Below the pieces are notes generated by a model, which searched no databases, was not told where the DNA came from, and saw nothing but the letters and a program-made list of their open reading frames with translations. Made by a program: the position numbers and the translations under genes. 64,000 bases of DNA from NCBI GenBank assembly GCA_002591745.1, contig PDLQ01000005.1, positions 1 to 64,000 of the forward strand, written 5' to 3'. This stretch comes from Lewinellaceae bacterium SD302 (GTDB taxonomy: Bacteria > Bacteroidota > Bacteroidia > Chitinophagales > Saprospiraceae). Below, in pieces: positions 8,001 to 17,621 of this stretch (position 1 is the first letter of the stretch; each line of letters opens with the position of its first letter).

Positions 8001-10083
8001 CATCTGGAACCAAAGCTCTTTTACCTTCCTGACTGATAATCAGCAGCCGGGCTGGGCCGTGGCTCACCAGGGGCAGTTCAACGAAGGAAGCCTGACCAAT
8101 ATTCGCAGCGAGGTAGACCGCAATAACTGGACTTTTTCCCGTACGCTCAATGACGTTAGAATCCGTGCCAAAGTTTATGACCCCAACGATGAACCCCAGT
8201 GGATTTTTAATGGGCAGGTCTTCGGCTCTCCTCATCCCTGGGTGACGACCAACGGTATCCAGGTACTGGTGATCGACTCTACCAATAATGATAACTGGAT
8301 GAATAGTCCCGGAGACGGTTCCTACGGTAGTCTGACGCACGCCGGACCCCGCTCACCCTGGAGTTTCGATACCCGTACCCCGGAAGGACGTGCCGGACTG
8401 ATCGACTTCATCGAGAACGGGATACCGACCGGAAAATACGTCACCCTCTGGACGGCCCAACGCGGCGCCGAACTCGACTATGGTGCTGGCGAGTGGATTA
8501 GCGATAGTACGACCTTGGGCAAAACCATTTTTGGTGCTCTGGAAGCCGAAGGGGCCGAACAGGCGCGCCAACTGATCAATCTTGGTCCGGTACCGTACGT
8601 TTTTGCCTTCCAGAAAGGCATTGGCCCCCTCGGTGAAGTCGTGGCCGAAAGCCAGGAGGACATTGCCGACGTCACCGTAGCTATTGAGGAGAACTGGGAC
8701 CAAGGTAGCTGGACGAGTCCAACCATCGGACCGGCCATCAGCTGGGACAAACTGGAATTCGCCCTGGAACCGGCTTCAATCGGTTCGGAAGACTCCATTA
8801 TCCTGCGCGTTTACGGATTCGGCGGGGTAGGGGACAATACCGTATTGCTACGCAACCGATCCCTGAACCTGGGCTCCAGTAACTATTTCACCGAAGACCT
8901 GGCCGATATCAACGTAGATAACTACCCTTATCTCCGCGCCGAATTACTACTCTTTGATGAGGCCGAACGCAGTGTGCTGACGCCTCGCCAACTCTACTTT
9001 CATTACCAGGACGGTGTAGACGTAGCCATTGATCCGGCCGTAGCTTTTGGTGGTAGTCTCGATAGTTTGCAGCAAGGAGAGGAACTGCAACTGGAGATCG
9101 GCTATCGCAATATTTCTCGTCGTGATATGGATAGTCTGCTGGTTAAATTCACCGTTAGCGGCGACGGTGGAATCAGCCGGACCGAGAGCCTGCGCCAGCC
9201 ACCATTACCCGCGGGTGCTACGGGAACGCTGAACTTCAGTACCCCGACCGTCGATCTAAGGGGTAACGTTCAATTCCAACTGCAACTAAACCCGAATCAG
9301 GACCAAACCGAAGGCATAATTTTTAACAACGATTTACTCAAAGAGTACTTTTTCGGTCAGGACCGGACCGCTCCGGTTCTCAACCTTTATTTCGACGGGG
9401 TGAGCATTCGCGATGGAGATATCGTGAGCGCCAGACCCGAAATTCTGATTGAACTGAGGGATGAGAACGAGTATTTACTGCTCAATGATTCTTCGGCCTT
9501 TACCCTCAATTTGCTCTATCCGGACGGGACGGGTGAATTTATTGCCAATGGCGATCCACGGATAGAATTTCAGCCGGCTTCGGGTAGTAATGACAACCGG
9601 GCCAGGGTTCTGTTTCGCCCGGAATTTGCCCAGGATGGCCAGTACAGCCTCAGCATCCAGGCTGGGGACCGCAGCGGTAACGCAAGTGGCCGTACGGAGT
9701 TGATCAGAGAGTTCGAGGTGATTACCGAGCAGCGGGTAGCCAATGTTTTCAACTACCCCAACCCCTTTGTGGACCGTACCCAATTCGTCTACACCCTCAC
9801 CGGCGACGCTCCGCCAGAAGTCTTCCGTATCCAGATCATGACCATCAGCGGCCGGGTGGTCTACGACGTTGACCTGGCTCAACAGGAACAACTCAAAATT
9901 GGCACCCACCGCACCCGCTTTAGTTGGGATGGTACCGATGAATACGGCGATCAACTGGCCAACGGCGTCTATCTCTACCGCGTCATCACCCGGGATGCTA
10001 ACGGAGAAGAACTAGAAAAACACGATAATGGAACGGATCAGTTTTTCCGGAACCGGATGGGTAAGCTGGTCATCTTAAGGTAG
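5059..10083 (+). CDS. porU: Type IX secretion sortase PorU-like, C25-family cysteine peptidase
   Basis: PorU removes the C-terminal sorting domain of T9SS cargo and attaches the cargo to the cell surface. The 1674-residue product has a signal peptide (LSILFLTLVSLSAQ), an N-terminal beta-rich region, and a gingipain-like C25 peptidase core. The catalytic dyad is visible as FFGHSS (His633) and LGCYSG (Cys663). Long beta-sandwich regions follow, and the end (NYPNPF near residue 1570, then NGVYLYRV) resembles a FlgD-like or sorting-type domain. It is longer than P. gingivalis PorU (about 1160 residues) and closer in size to the PorU2-type proteins of other Bacteroidota classes, so PorU2 is the alternative name. 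It stands alone on its strand, and a PorE-like gene lies 2 kb upstream. A T9SS cargo gene sits at 45.4-46.9 kb. Confidence 0.75.
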   Translation: MMFSRSQLTLSILFLTLVSLSAQIPTINGDTLYGREWINPDGADYLRVSVTEEGFYRLSPQEIGLAGFQFTSTPAEDWRLWLRGEQVPIFVNDQGIWFWGDKNRGELDRHLFATPEADQLNPAYSMYNDTAVYFLGLAVDEAPNLYAETTAGNTSGLSAEPNVFRTAQRVFNEFSNKEFIRTQGISIFYSHYDTGEGYGSRSINDLLSFNGETTTPFELELDGLATSGPPAAASVRFGLGFDAHNQQLTIEGQDLGNVVQGNWSVQELSGIFTPGGTSISGSLTGSGGDRDKANLAVVTIDYPAVTDLTEGGFAFTLPANASDRRLNFSGSGSGNYALINHSAETISFSTASPDFRIPATNESQQFYIVDLGESLSAISLERVSLNDLRPSQSVDFLIITSVRLRSDGSGDDPIQEYADYRRSITGGGHRVQLINVEDLYDTYAYGINRHPLAIRNYQADLRKLYPGLRYLFLIGKGREYSDMRTEDQLATAEETFFVPSFGLPASDNLISADVDGIVPKLATGRLSVINADEVALYLDKVRGFDEQVNLPQNLEDKDWLKQIVHLSGGGLPTEQLSIRNLLQNMEFEVENNEFAGSVSSFFKTSSDPIEESREQAIFNRINEGTSIVTFFGHSSSQGFDFNIDNPENYLNEDRYPLMLSLGCYSGDAFTSLRSIGERFVLLPNKGAIAFGASKGLGYIPVLGAFGRKYYDLMGGELYGRGIGEILNGSINHFKNQGSFSYRILLEQFSLNGDPSIRLHPQPGPDLVFDPASVEFEPRVIPAQQDSFTVRMRLVNIGRGTEQEHTLRLRQLLPNGNELPLGEYRVQLKGYDEQVELRLPNNGFMAVGSNRLLATLDNANEVSEQPLPSAEANNELQRNGEAGVPFFIVANTARPAYPPPYALYEGSETVQLVASTTNPLASEQRYFLQLDTSQLFATPVATTEITQSGGLLNWSPQVNWQDSTVYYWRISPDSIYNEGQGFIWNQSSFTFLTDNQQPGWAVAHQGQFNEGSLTNIRSEVDRNNWTFSRTLNDVRIRAKVYDPNDEPQWIFNGQVFGSPHPWVTTNGIQVLVIDSTNNDNWMNSPGDGSYGSLTHAGPRSPWSFDTRTPEGRAGLIDFIENGIPTGKYVTLWTAQRGAELDYGAGEWISDSTTLGKTIFGALEAEGAEQARQLINLGPVPYVFAFQKGIGPLGEVVAESQEDIADVTVAIEENWDQGSWTSPTIGPAISWDKLEFALEPASIGSEDSIILRVYGFGGVGDNTVLLRNRSLNLGSSNYFTEDLADINVDNYPYLRAELLLFDEAERSVLTPRQLYFHYQDGVDVAIDPAVAFGGSLDSLQQGEELQLEIGYRNISRRDMDSLLVKFTVSGDGGISRTESLRQPPLPAGATGTLNFSTPTVDLRGNVQFQLQLNPNQDQTEGIIFNNDLLKEYFFGQDRTAPVLNLYFDGVSIRDGDIVSARPEILIELRDENEYLLLNDSSAFTLNLLYPDGTGEFIANGDPRIEFQPASGSNDNRARVLFRPEFAQDGQYSLSIQAGDRSGNASGRTELIREFEVITEQRVANVFNYPNPFVDRTQFVYTLTGDAPPEVFRIQIMTISGRVVYDVDLAQQEQLKIGTHRTRFSWDGTDEYGDQLANGVYLYRVITRDANGEELEKHDNGTDQFFRNRMGKLVILR

Positions 10084-10091
10084 GTGGCTAA

Positions 10092-10100
10092 CAAAGTAGC
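10092..10100 (-). repeat. GCTACTTTG word, between porU and Wzt gene ends
   Basis: Minus-strand reading ATTGCTACTTTGTTAGCC; between convergent stops. Confidence 0.8.
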
Positions 10101-10130
10101 AATAGTCTTGGAGTAATGCCGCTTCGATTG

Positions 10131-11311
<1,181 letters not shown>

Positions 11312-11315
<4 letters not shown>

Positions 11316-12142
11316 AAATGATCGGCTGCGTAGCGCTCAACGCGGTGAAAAAGGTAGAGTCCGGTAATAAATAAGGTGATGAGTACGGGCAAGCCAAGCC
11401 ACACTACGGGCGAGGGGGCGGGTAAACCTAGCAGGGACCACTTGAAGCCCTCGATGAGACCAACCAAAGGATTTAGGCAGTAGATACCTTGCCATTGAGC
11501 TGGAATTTGACTTAACGGATAGGCGATCGGAACCGCAAAGAGGCCAAGACGCAGGAGTACCGGTACGACGAAACGAAAATCCCGAAACCGAATGGTCAAC
11601 GCACTGATCCAGGTGCCGGCGGTAAACGCGGTGAGGATAAGTAGCGGAAATAAGAAAATTAATCCGTAAAGCTGGGAGGGTGCCCACCAGGTCTGGATCA
11701 ATAACATAAGTAGGACCAAAAGTAAGCTGACCACCAGATCGGGCAAGCTGGCCACTACGGCCGAGGCGGGTAAAGCCAGGCGGGGAAAATAAATCTTACG
11801 CACCATGTTTTGGTTGCCCATTAAGGATTCTCCGGCCCGGCTGGCGGCTTCGGCAAAAAAGGTCCAGCCCAATATACCCGCGGCTGCGTAGAGTAGGGGA
11901 GGAGTGCCTTGGGTACCTACTCCCGCAACCCGATTGAAGACAAAAGAGAGGATAAGCAAATTGACCAGAGGGTTGAAAAATGCCCAGGTCACCCCAACGA
12001 AAGTCTGGGCGTAGCGCACCCTGAAATCCCGCCAGGCCAGGAGACCAACCAATTCACGGTGATCCATCAACTCTTTTGCCTTGGTCACGAAGGAACGACC
12101 AGCGGGGGTAATGATTTTTTGAACTTTTGTCGGGGATGACAT
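11312..12142 (-). CDS. ABC exporter permease, Wzm/TagG type
   Basis: A 276-residue ABC-2 permease with about six hydrophobic segments (LLILSFVFNRV, LVVSLLLVLLMLLI, LPVLITLFITGLYLF) and the conserved WRDFRVRYAQTFVG / AFFNPLVNL start of the polysaccharide-exporter family. It forms the membrane channel for the ATPase that follows it with a 4-base overlap. Four glycosyltransferase genes lie just beyond, so the likely cargo is a lipid-linked surface glycan made by them. No operon partner is visible upstream within 270 bases. Confidence 0.9.
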
Positions 12143-12414
12143 GGAGCAAAGGTAAGAACCACCAGCTTAGGCGCGACAAAGATGGCAAGGCCTTACACGG
12201 ATGATCTATAAGGAGAGGACGGTGGTTTTGATATTCCAACACGCCGGCGGACGCTACTTTTCGGCTGCCCAAAGTTATTGATATACCAGAATTATTCCAC
12301 TATTCAAAACAACCCGCTCTTCGGCGGGACAATCGGTAGCTCAACTTTACTTCTGCCCTTCTGCTTCTTCCGCATGAAACCGCAGCGCGTTAGCTGGTTC
12401 GTAAGTCTGGGTTG

Positions 12415-13371
12415 TTAGACTTTAAATTGATGTAGCCATTCGGTGGGTAAACAGCAGCTAACGAAATTTCGTAATCTCTCCGTTTGCCTAAAACCTAAGT
12501 AAGGATACAGTAGCGTTACTTTAGTAGCGATATTTACATCTACCGGGGGGCGTCCGTCGGGAAATGACCGGGCATAACGTTTCGCCGCCGCATTAATATC
12601 ATAGGTGGCCAGCATACGGAGAGCGGCCAGTTCACAAGAATGAAAAAACCTGGCGTGGTCGGTCCAGTATGCTGGCCGTTCGGAACTCAGGTACTGGTTG
12701 ACAGACCAGTGAAAATCGGCCTTGCGTATTAATCGGGCCACCGGCTTGCGAGTCGTAACCCGCTCGGCGTCGTGGTGCCGGTAGTGAGTAAGGATAACGG
12801 GGTCGAGAACGTATGGCGTTGCATTCTTTAATAAGCGAAAGTGTAAGTCTGGATCGGTATTGTCGGGCAGGGCTTCGTTCCAGCCGCCAATCTTTTCCAG
12901 GGCCTCGCGGTGGATAAGGTTGGCGGAGGTGTAGCCGATTTCAAAATTATGGACCAGCCCACACCAGGGATCTGGATTTGGAATACTGTCTTCGGTGGAG
13001 CCATCAGGGTAGTGATGACGATAAGCGGAGATGACCCAGCGGGTGTCTTCTTTAATTTGCTTGATCTGGTGACTGATCCTGGTGGTGTCAATCTGGTCAT
13101 CAGCATCCAGAAAGGCAATCCATTCTCCGCTGGCCATTGCCAATCCAGTATTGCGGGCTTGGCTGCAGCCTTGGCGAACGGCGTTTGTGGCGATGATTTT
13201 AGCGGGGTAATCCCTGACAAAGCGACGAATGATCTCGGCAGTTCCGTCCGTGGAATTGTTGTCGACTATAATAATTTCAGTATCTGGATAGTCCTGTTGC
13301 AGAGCGGAGTAAATGGCCCGCGCTAAAAAACTTTCGGCGTTGTAAGCCGGGATGATAATCGATACCTTCAC
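12415..13371 (-). CDS. Glycosyltransferase, family 2 (GT-A fold)
   Basis: N-terminal VSIIIPAYNAESFL is the nucleotide-sugar binding start of GT2 enzymes; IIIVDNNSTDGT follows, and the metal-binding motif is DADD at residues 89-92. It is 318 residues long. It transfers a sugar from a nucleotide donor to a growing glycan; donor and linkage cannot be told. It starts 20 bases from a divergent glycosyltransferase gene, so the two probably share a short regulatory region. Its role in making the substrate of the Wzm/Wzt-type exporter is inferred from position. Confidence 0.85.
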   Translation of the reverse strand: MKVSIIIPAYNAESFLARAIYSALQQDYPDTEIIIVDNNSTDGTAEIIRRFVRDYPAKIIATNAVRQGCSQARNTGLAMASGEWIAFLDADDQIDTTRISHQIKQIKEDTRWVISAYRHHYPDGSTEDSIPNPDPWCGLVHNFEIGYTSANLIHREALEKIGGWNEALPDNTDPDLHFRLLKNATPYVLDPVILTHYRHHDAERVTTRKPVARLIRKADFHWSVNQYLSSERPAYWTDHARFFHSCELAALRMLATYDINAAAKRYARSFPDGRPPVDVNIATKVTLLYPYLGFRQTERLRNFVSCCLPTEWLHQFKV

Positions 13372-13390
13372 CGTGGCAAATTAAGGACAA

Positions 13391-14290
13391 ATGAATCAAA
13401 GTCTGCTCATCTGCATTTGTACCTACCGTCGTGAGGAATTGCTGGCCCAGTGCCTGCAAAGCCTGCGGAGTGCGGGTAACGTGTGTAGGGTACTGGTCGT
13501 TGATAACGCGGACTCCGGAGCTTGTCGGGAAATCTGCCGTCAATATGAAGTAGACTACGTAGCTGAGAAAGATCTTGGGCTGAGTAAGGCCCGCAATCGG
13601 GGATTGCAGGAATGTCAGGAGGATTGGATATTGTACCTGGATGACGATGCCACCGTTCGGAAACAAACCATCGAATACCTGAAGAAGCGCGTCAATACCG
13701 CAGTTGTCTCCATCGCTGCCATTGGCGGCCGCTACGAACACTATTACCGAAAAACCCCACCTGCCTGGATCAAGCAAATGGCTGGCGTAGGCAACTCTCC
13801 CGACGATGGGATGAGCGATTATGGCCCTCTACCCGCCGACAGTTATCTCTCGGGCGGTATTTTCTGCGTTCGCCTTTCTGCCCTGCTGGCCGTCGATGGA
13901 TTTCGCAGCAGGATGGGTATGCAGGGGAGCAAGATGGCATACGGAGAAGAGGATGATGTACAGGACCGGCTTCGTACCGCCGGCTACACTATTGCTTACG
14001 CCCCTGAGGTCGTCATTGACCATCTCTACCACGAGCGAAAATTTAGTTTGGCTACTCAGTTAAGGATGCGTTACGCTTACGGAATTGCCAATCGTCGTCG
14101 TGGTACGACCCGTAGTTGGCTGGCTGGGCTGTGTGCCTGTTTATTCTACCGGTTCCCTTATCACCTTGGTCGTTGGTTGATAAAACACCGAGACTGGGCC
14201 TGGCAGCGAGTACTGCTGGAATTGTTTGGCCCGCTTGCTTACTGGTGGGGAACGGTGCCACCGGTTTTCAAAGGAGATGATAGAGGGTAG
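13391..14290 (+). CDS. Glycosyltransferase, family 2
   Basis: A 299-residue GT2 enzyme: LLICICTYRREELL at the start, then VLVVDNADSG, LSKARNRGL and the acidic metal-binding motif LDDDA (84-86). A conserved EEDDVQDRLRTAGY stretch in the second half is typical of the acceptor side. A hydrophobic, aromatic tail (LFYRFPYHLGRWLI) may associate with the membrane. It is divergent from the preceding glycosyltransferase, and its last 23 bases overlap the 3' end of the convergent glycosyltransferase gene at 14268-15152, an unusually deep tail-to-tail overlap. Confidence 0.85.
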   Translation: MNQSLLICICTYRREELLAQCLQSLRSAGNVCRVLVVDNADSGACREICRQYEVDYVAEKDLGLSKARNRGLQECQEDWILYLDDDATVRKQTIEYLKKRVNTAVVSIAAIGGRYEHYYRKTPPAWIKQMAGVGNSPDDGMSDYGPLPADSYLSGGIFCVRLSALLAVDGFRSRMGMQGSKMAYGEEDDVQDRLRTAGYTIAYAPEVVIDHLYHERKFSLATQLRMRYAYGIANRRRGTTRSWLAGLCACLFYRFPYHLGRWLIKHRDWAWQRVLLELFGPLAYWWGTVPPVFKGDDRG

Positions 14291-15152
14291 AGAAAAACTG
14301 TCGGACCTGCCGCCAACCACCGGTCGTTATGGCCTTGCTCAACAGTTGTATTGCCTGGCTTCGCTCTCCCGCCAGTGCCGCCTGCCGCGCAGCGTGAAAC
14401 CACTGATGAGCCAGTAGGTTTTGGTAGGTTCTTGGTGGTACCCTTTGGTCTACTCCGGGCTCCGCGTAAGCATTATGGATGATTTTGATTCTTTCCTTCG
14501 TTCTTTCTATTCCTCCTTCCACCAGGGTGCGATTGGTTTCGTGTTGGCGATAGATCACAGTGGGCTTGCCGGGAATTTGCAGCAGCGGATATTTGATTAG
14601 AACCCTGCTTACCCATTCAAAATCTTCGATGATACGCGGTGCCGGATCAATGGGGGAGTGTGTGATCACTGAGCGGGGAAATGCGAGCGACGTGATACCG
14701 CAGGGAGATTGCCAGTACTGAAACAGGCCGTCATCCGTATTATTGAAATTGGGATAAGTAACGATGCGATCGTCGGTGTAGCGGCCGGCCAGGGGCGTTC
14801 TGACAACGGATTCCGGAAAATCATGGGCTTCCAGATAATCGGCCAAGGTCGCCAGGTGGTCCGGCAGGAAATAATCGTCGTCGTCAAGAAAGCACAGGTA
14901 GCGGCCGGTGGATTGCTTAGCTCCCGATTTCCTGGCGGCGGCGGGACCCTGGTTATCCTGGCGAAGTAGTTTGATGCGTTGGTCAGTAGAGAGCCACCTA
15001 CTCAGATCAAGCGGTTTCCTGGAGCCGTCGTCTACCACCAGCAATTCCCAATCGGACCAGGATTGTACAACCACGCTTTCAATGGCCGCAGCCAATAATT
15101 TTGGTCGTTGGTAGGCTGGAATGATCACAGAGAAAAGAGGCCGTTCATCCAT
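14268..15152 (-). CDS. Glycosyltransferase, family 2
   Basis: A 294-residue GT2 enzyme: FSVIIPAYQRPKLL, then LLVVDDGSRKP, GPAAARKSGA and the DDDD motif at 90-93. It overlaps the upstream GT4 gene by 8 bases and is therefore translated with it. Its 3' end overlaps the convergent glycosyltransferase by 23 bases. It probably adds one residue of the surface glycan exported by the nearby ABC system; donor and acceptor are unknown. Confidence 0.85.
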   Translation of the reverse strand: MDERPLFSVIIPAYQRPKLLAAAIESVVVQSWSDWELLVVDDGSRKPLDLSRWLSTDQRIKLLRQDNQGPAAARKSGAKQSTGRYLCFLDDDDYFLPDHLATLADYLEAHDFPESVVRTPLAGRYTDDRIVTYPNFNNTDDGLFQYWQSPCGITSLAFPRSVITHSPIDPAPRIIEDFEWVSRVLIKYPLLQIPGKPTVIYRQHETNRTLVEGGIERTKERIKIIHNAYAEPGVDQRVPPRTYQNLLAHQWFHAARQAALAGERSQAIQLLSKAITTGGWRQVRQFFSTLYHLL

Positions 15153-16305
15153 TGGTCCTGGATTGCAGTGCTAAGGCATAGACTTCGCTGAAGGCATCCC
15201 GGATGGCGGACTCCCCGCATATTTCGACGGTCCTCTTTCTAATGCCAGGGCCGTCAAAGCCTTTGTATTTATTTACTATTTCTAATAATGCGGTGGTCAT
15301 GGCTGATTCATCGCTCACCGGAACTAGAATGCCATTCTCGGGACTTATCAATTCCGGCAGGCCCCCGACGGGTGTCGCGATGCAGGGCCGTCCGGAACTC
15401 AGTGCTTCCAGGATGACCACTGGTTGGTTCTCCACATTACTGAAAAGTACGAAAGCGTGAGCAGACCGGATGAGGGTGGCAATCTCCGTTTCACTGTGTG
15501 GCCCCGATAGTTCGATAGCTTCGGGCTTCAGCTTCAATTCAGCAATGCTACTTTGCCAGTCCGTCAAATTACCATCGCCGGCCAACCTTAATTTCAGTGG
15601 GTGGGCACTTAGTTCGGTAGCGGATTTAAATGCTCGCAGCAGACCACTTACGTTTTTATGCCAATCGCGAAAATTGGAGATGTGGAGAAAGGTAAAGGGT
15701 GGTTGTTTCGGAGGCTTCGTATAGTGAAAAACTTCAGTATTTACCACATTGCCCACGGTTCGGTAGCGCCCGTGTAGACCGTGTTGATCTTGCATGGTCT
15801 TCCCCAGTGCAGTGGTTACCGGCAGCATAAAAGCAGCTCGCCGCACCGCCCACCGCCCCAGGACACCCCGCAGGCCCGGAAGCGCATCTGACGACCAATA
15901 AGCCGTGCTGTGTTCCGTCACTACGAACGGTACGCCCGTAAACAGGTGGTAAAATCCGGCAACAATCCCGGCATCCAGTAAAACATGGGCGTGCACGATG
16001 GTGGGCTGGCCAAATTGCTTCCGGTAATTCTCCAAGCCCATTCGCCAGGCCTTAGCCCGTAACCAGATCCTTTGCCAGGAAGGGGTAGCTTCATTCTGAC
16101 CGAAATAAACCGTGAGACCCGCATAATCCTCTTTCTGCCAATTCTCTACCTTAAATTGCCTACGGGCCAACTGAGGATCAGCCTGGATGTTGAGCACGAA
16201 AAGTTCGTGTGCGCTAGCTACCGTCCTGGCATGCTTCTCCACGAAGTTGCCGTGGGTAGGGTGTACCCGCGTCGGGAACCAACTGGCCAGGAAAAGTACG
16301 CGCAT
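15145..16305 (-). CDS. Glycosyltransferase, family 4 (GT-B fold)
   Basis: A 386-residue GT4/group 1 enzyme. The N-terminal domain starts MRVLFLASWFPTRVHPTHG and carries HAHVLLDAG. The C-terminal domain has FLHISNFRDWHKN, LAGDG and the donor-binding stretch AFVLFSNVENQPVVILEAL, where the ExxxxxxxE pattern of GT4 is seen as E.QPVVILE. It retains the sugar configuration in this family. It is the first gene of a two-gene unit with the GT2 enzyme that overlaps it by 8 bases. A GCTACTTTG word lies within its codons (15547-15555). Confidence 0.85.
   Translation of the reverse strand: MRVLFLASWFPTRVHPTHGNFVEKHARTVASAHELFVLNIQADPQLARRQFKVENWQKEDYAGLTVYFGQNEATPSWQRIWLRAKAWRMGLENYRKQFGQPTIVHAHVLLDAGIVAGFYHLFTGVPFVVTEHSTAYWSSDALPGLRGVLGRWAVRRAAFMLPVTTALGKTMQDQHGLHGRYRTVGNVVNTEVFHYTKPPKQPPFTFLHISNFRDWHKNVSGLLRAFKSATELSAHPLKLRLAGDGNLTDWQSSIAELKLKPEAIELSGPHSETEIATLIRSAHAFVLFSNVENQPVVILEALSSGRPCIATPVGGLPELISPENGILVPVSDESAMTTALLEIVNKYKGFDGPGIRKRTVEICGESAIRDAFSEVYALALQSRTNG
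15547..15555 (+). repeat. GCTACTTTG word, inside the GT4 gene
   Basis: Context CAATGCTACTTTGCCAGTCC; encodes DWQSSIA on the opposite strand. Confidence 0.8.
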
Positions 16306-16331
16306 GGGGTAAAGATAGGACGCTTCGATTT

Positions 16332-16472
16332 AGGAGGGGCTGCGCCCCTGTAGATGTTTTACTCGTAGACGCCTTTTGCCTGTGTACGGGCATAAGCCCT
16401 TACGGGGGAGCTTGAAATAGAGTTTTTTCACATGACCACCACAAGCGGGGAACGAGCGTCCAATCCCCTCCG
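16332..16472. repeat. Mosaic palindrome array B (degenerate)
   Basis: Contains GGGGCTGCGCCCC, TAGACGCC, GGGCATAAGCCC and AGCGGGGAACGAGCGTCCAA, the same kinds of module as arrays A, C, D and E, but more decayed. It lies between two divergent genes instead of after a stop codon. Confidence 0.5.
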
Positions 16473-16573
16473 CTCGCCCCATAAACCCCACCATATCCTA
16501 AAGCAGTGAAATAATCCGCCTGTCATTGCGTATTTTTCCGGTTCTACCACGAATTTTTACAAGAAATATTCTC

Positions 16574-17410
16574 ATGAAAAGACGACACATATACTTCACC
16601 CTACTGGTCATTTTAGGCCTCGGCTCCACCCTTGCCGCCCAGTGCCCGCCACCGGGGACGGTCTTTACCAAGCAGGCCCAGATCGACGCCATGCGTACCC
16701 AATACCCCAGCTGTAGCCGTTTGGAAGGCAACCTGGTTATCCAGGAAGCTCAGCCGGGAGCAGTAACTAGCCTAGAGGGACTCTCCGGATTGAATGATGT
16801 TACGGGTGACGTGGTGATCCGCCGTGTACGTGACCTGGCCAGCCTTGTCGGATTGGATAACCTCCAGCGGATTGGTGGAGAACTCAATATTCAGGGCAAT
16901 CCTCGCCTGACCAACTTCAACGGTCTGGGCAGTCTCACGAGCGTTGGTAGTCAAACCATCATCGCCAATAACGTAAACCTGAGTGACCTGAGCGGTCTGG
17001 AAAGCCTGACCATCATCAACGGCTCCCTTTACCTGCGCCGTAACGTAAAACTCAGCAGACTCAACGGACTGGCTAGTTTGACTTCCATCGTCGGCGACCT
17101 GGTCATCAGCGGCAACCCAACCCTTCTTTCCCTGGACGGACTGGCCAGTCTTACAAACATCGGGACAACTTCCCCGCGCGCTCAACTACAGATCACCGAT
17201 AACCCTAGTCTGCAAGATCTTAGTGGATTAGGACAACTGAATTTCTCGGCCCTCACTTATCTGGAAATCACCAACTGCCCCAGTCTCAGTGGTTCCGGCC
17301 GTAGTGGTGAGAGTCTCTGTCGTTACCTGAGCAGCGCCGGTAGAGCAAGGGTGTACGGAAATGGAGCGGGATTTGATAGCGTAGAGGTACTGCGCTCCGG
17401 CTGTAATTAG
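16574..17410 (+). CDS. Secreted leucine-rich (receptor L-domain-like) repeat protein
   Basis: The chosen ATG at 16574 gives a clear signal peptide (MKRRHIYFTLLVILGL, cleavage after LAA); the frame is open 16 codons further up, without merit. The mature part repeats a beta-helix-like unit of about 24 residues: LEGLSGLNDVTGDVVI, LVGLDNLQRIGGELNI, FNGLGSLTSVGSQTII, LSGLESLTIINGSLYL, LNGLASLTSIVGDLVI and LDGLASLTNI. This pattern resembles receptor L-domains and LRR proteins of marine Bacteroidota. There is no T9SS tail or lipobox, so it is probably periplasmic or released. Function is unknown. Its stop codon runs straight into palindrome array C. Confidence 0.75.
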   Translation: MKRRHIYFTLLVILGLGSTLAAQCPPPGTVFTKQAQIDAMRTQYPSCSRLEGNLVIQEAQPGAVTSLEGLSGLNDVTGDVVIRRVRDLASLVGLDNLQRIGGELNIQGNPRLTNFNGLGSLTSVGSQTIIANNVNLSDLSGLESLTIINGSLYLRRNVKLSRLNGLASLTSIVGDLVISGNPTLLSLDGLASLTNIGTTSPRAQLQITDNPSLQDLSGLGQLNFSALTYLEITNCPSLSGSGRSGESLCRYLSSAGRARVYGNGAGFDSVEVLRSGCN

Positions 17411-17621
17411 ACGTTGCTAGCGCTCCTTTGGACGCTTTGCTTTTGGACGGCCTTCGGCTCTTGGACGATCGCTGAAGCGATCTTTTGGAGGAACTGGTTA
17501 CGAAGACCGAAGCTTCTAGTTTCGATACCGTTTCACCCAAAAGCGAGGAACGAGCGTATAAAAGGAGCGACAGCGATCGTCCAAGAGCCGAAGGCGTCCA
17601 ATATGCCGAAGGCCGTCTATT
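17408..17621. repeat. Mosaic palindrome array C
   Basis: Left half (17408-17490) starts at the TAG of the upstream gene and carries GGACG-linked modules GCTAGCGCTCC, CTTTGC, GGCCTTCGGC and GATCGCTGAAGCGATC. Right half (17530-17621) is inverted: GCGAGGAACGAGCG, GGAGCGACAGCGATCGTCCAAG, GCCGAAGGCGTCCAA, GCCGAAGGCCGTCTA. It reaches the stop codon of the convergent TolC gene, so each half follows one gene. Confidence 0.75.
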
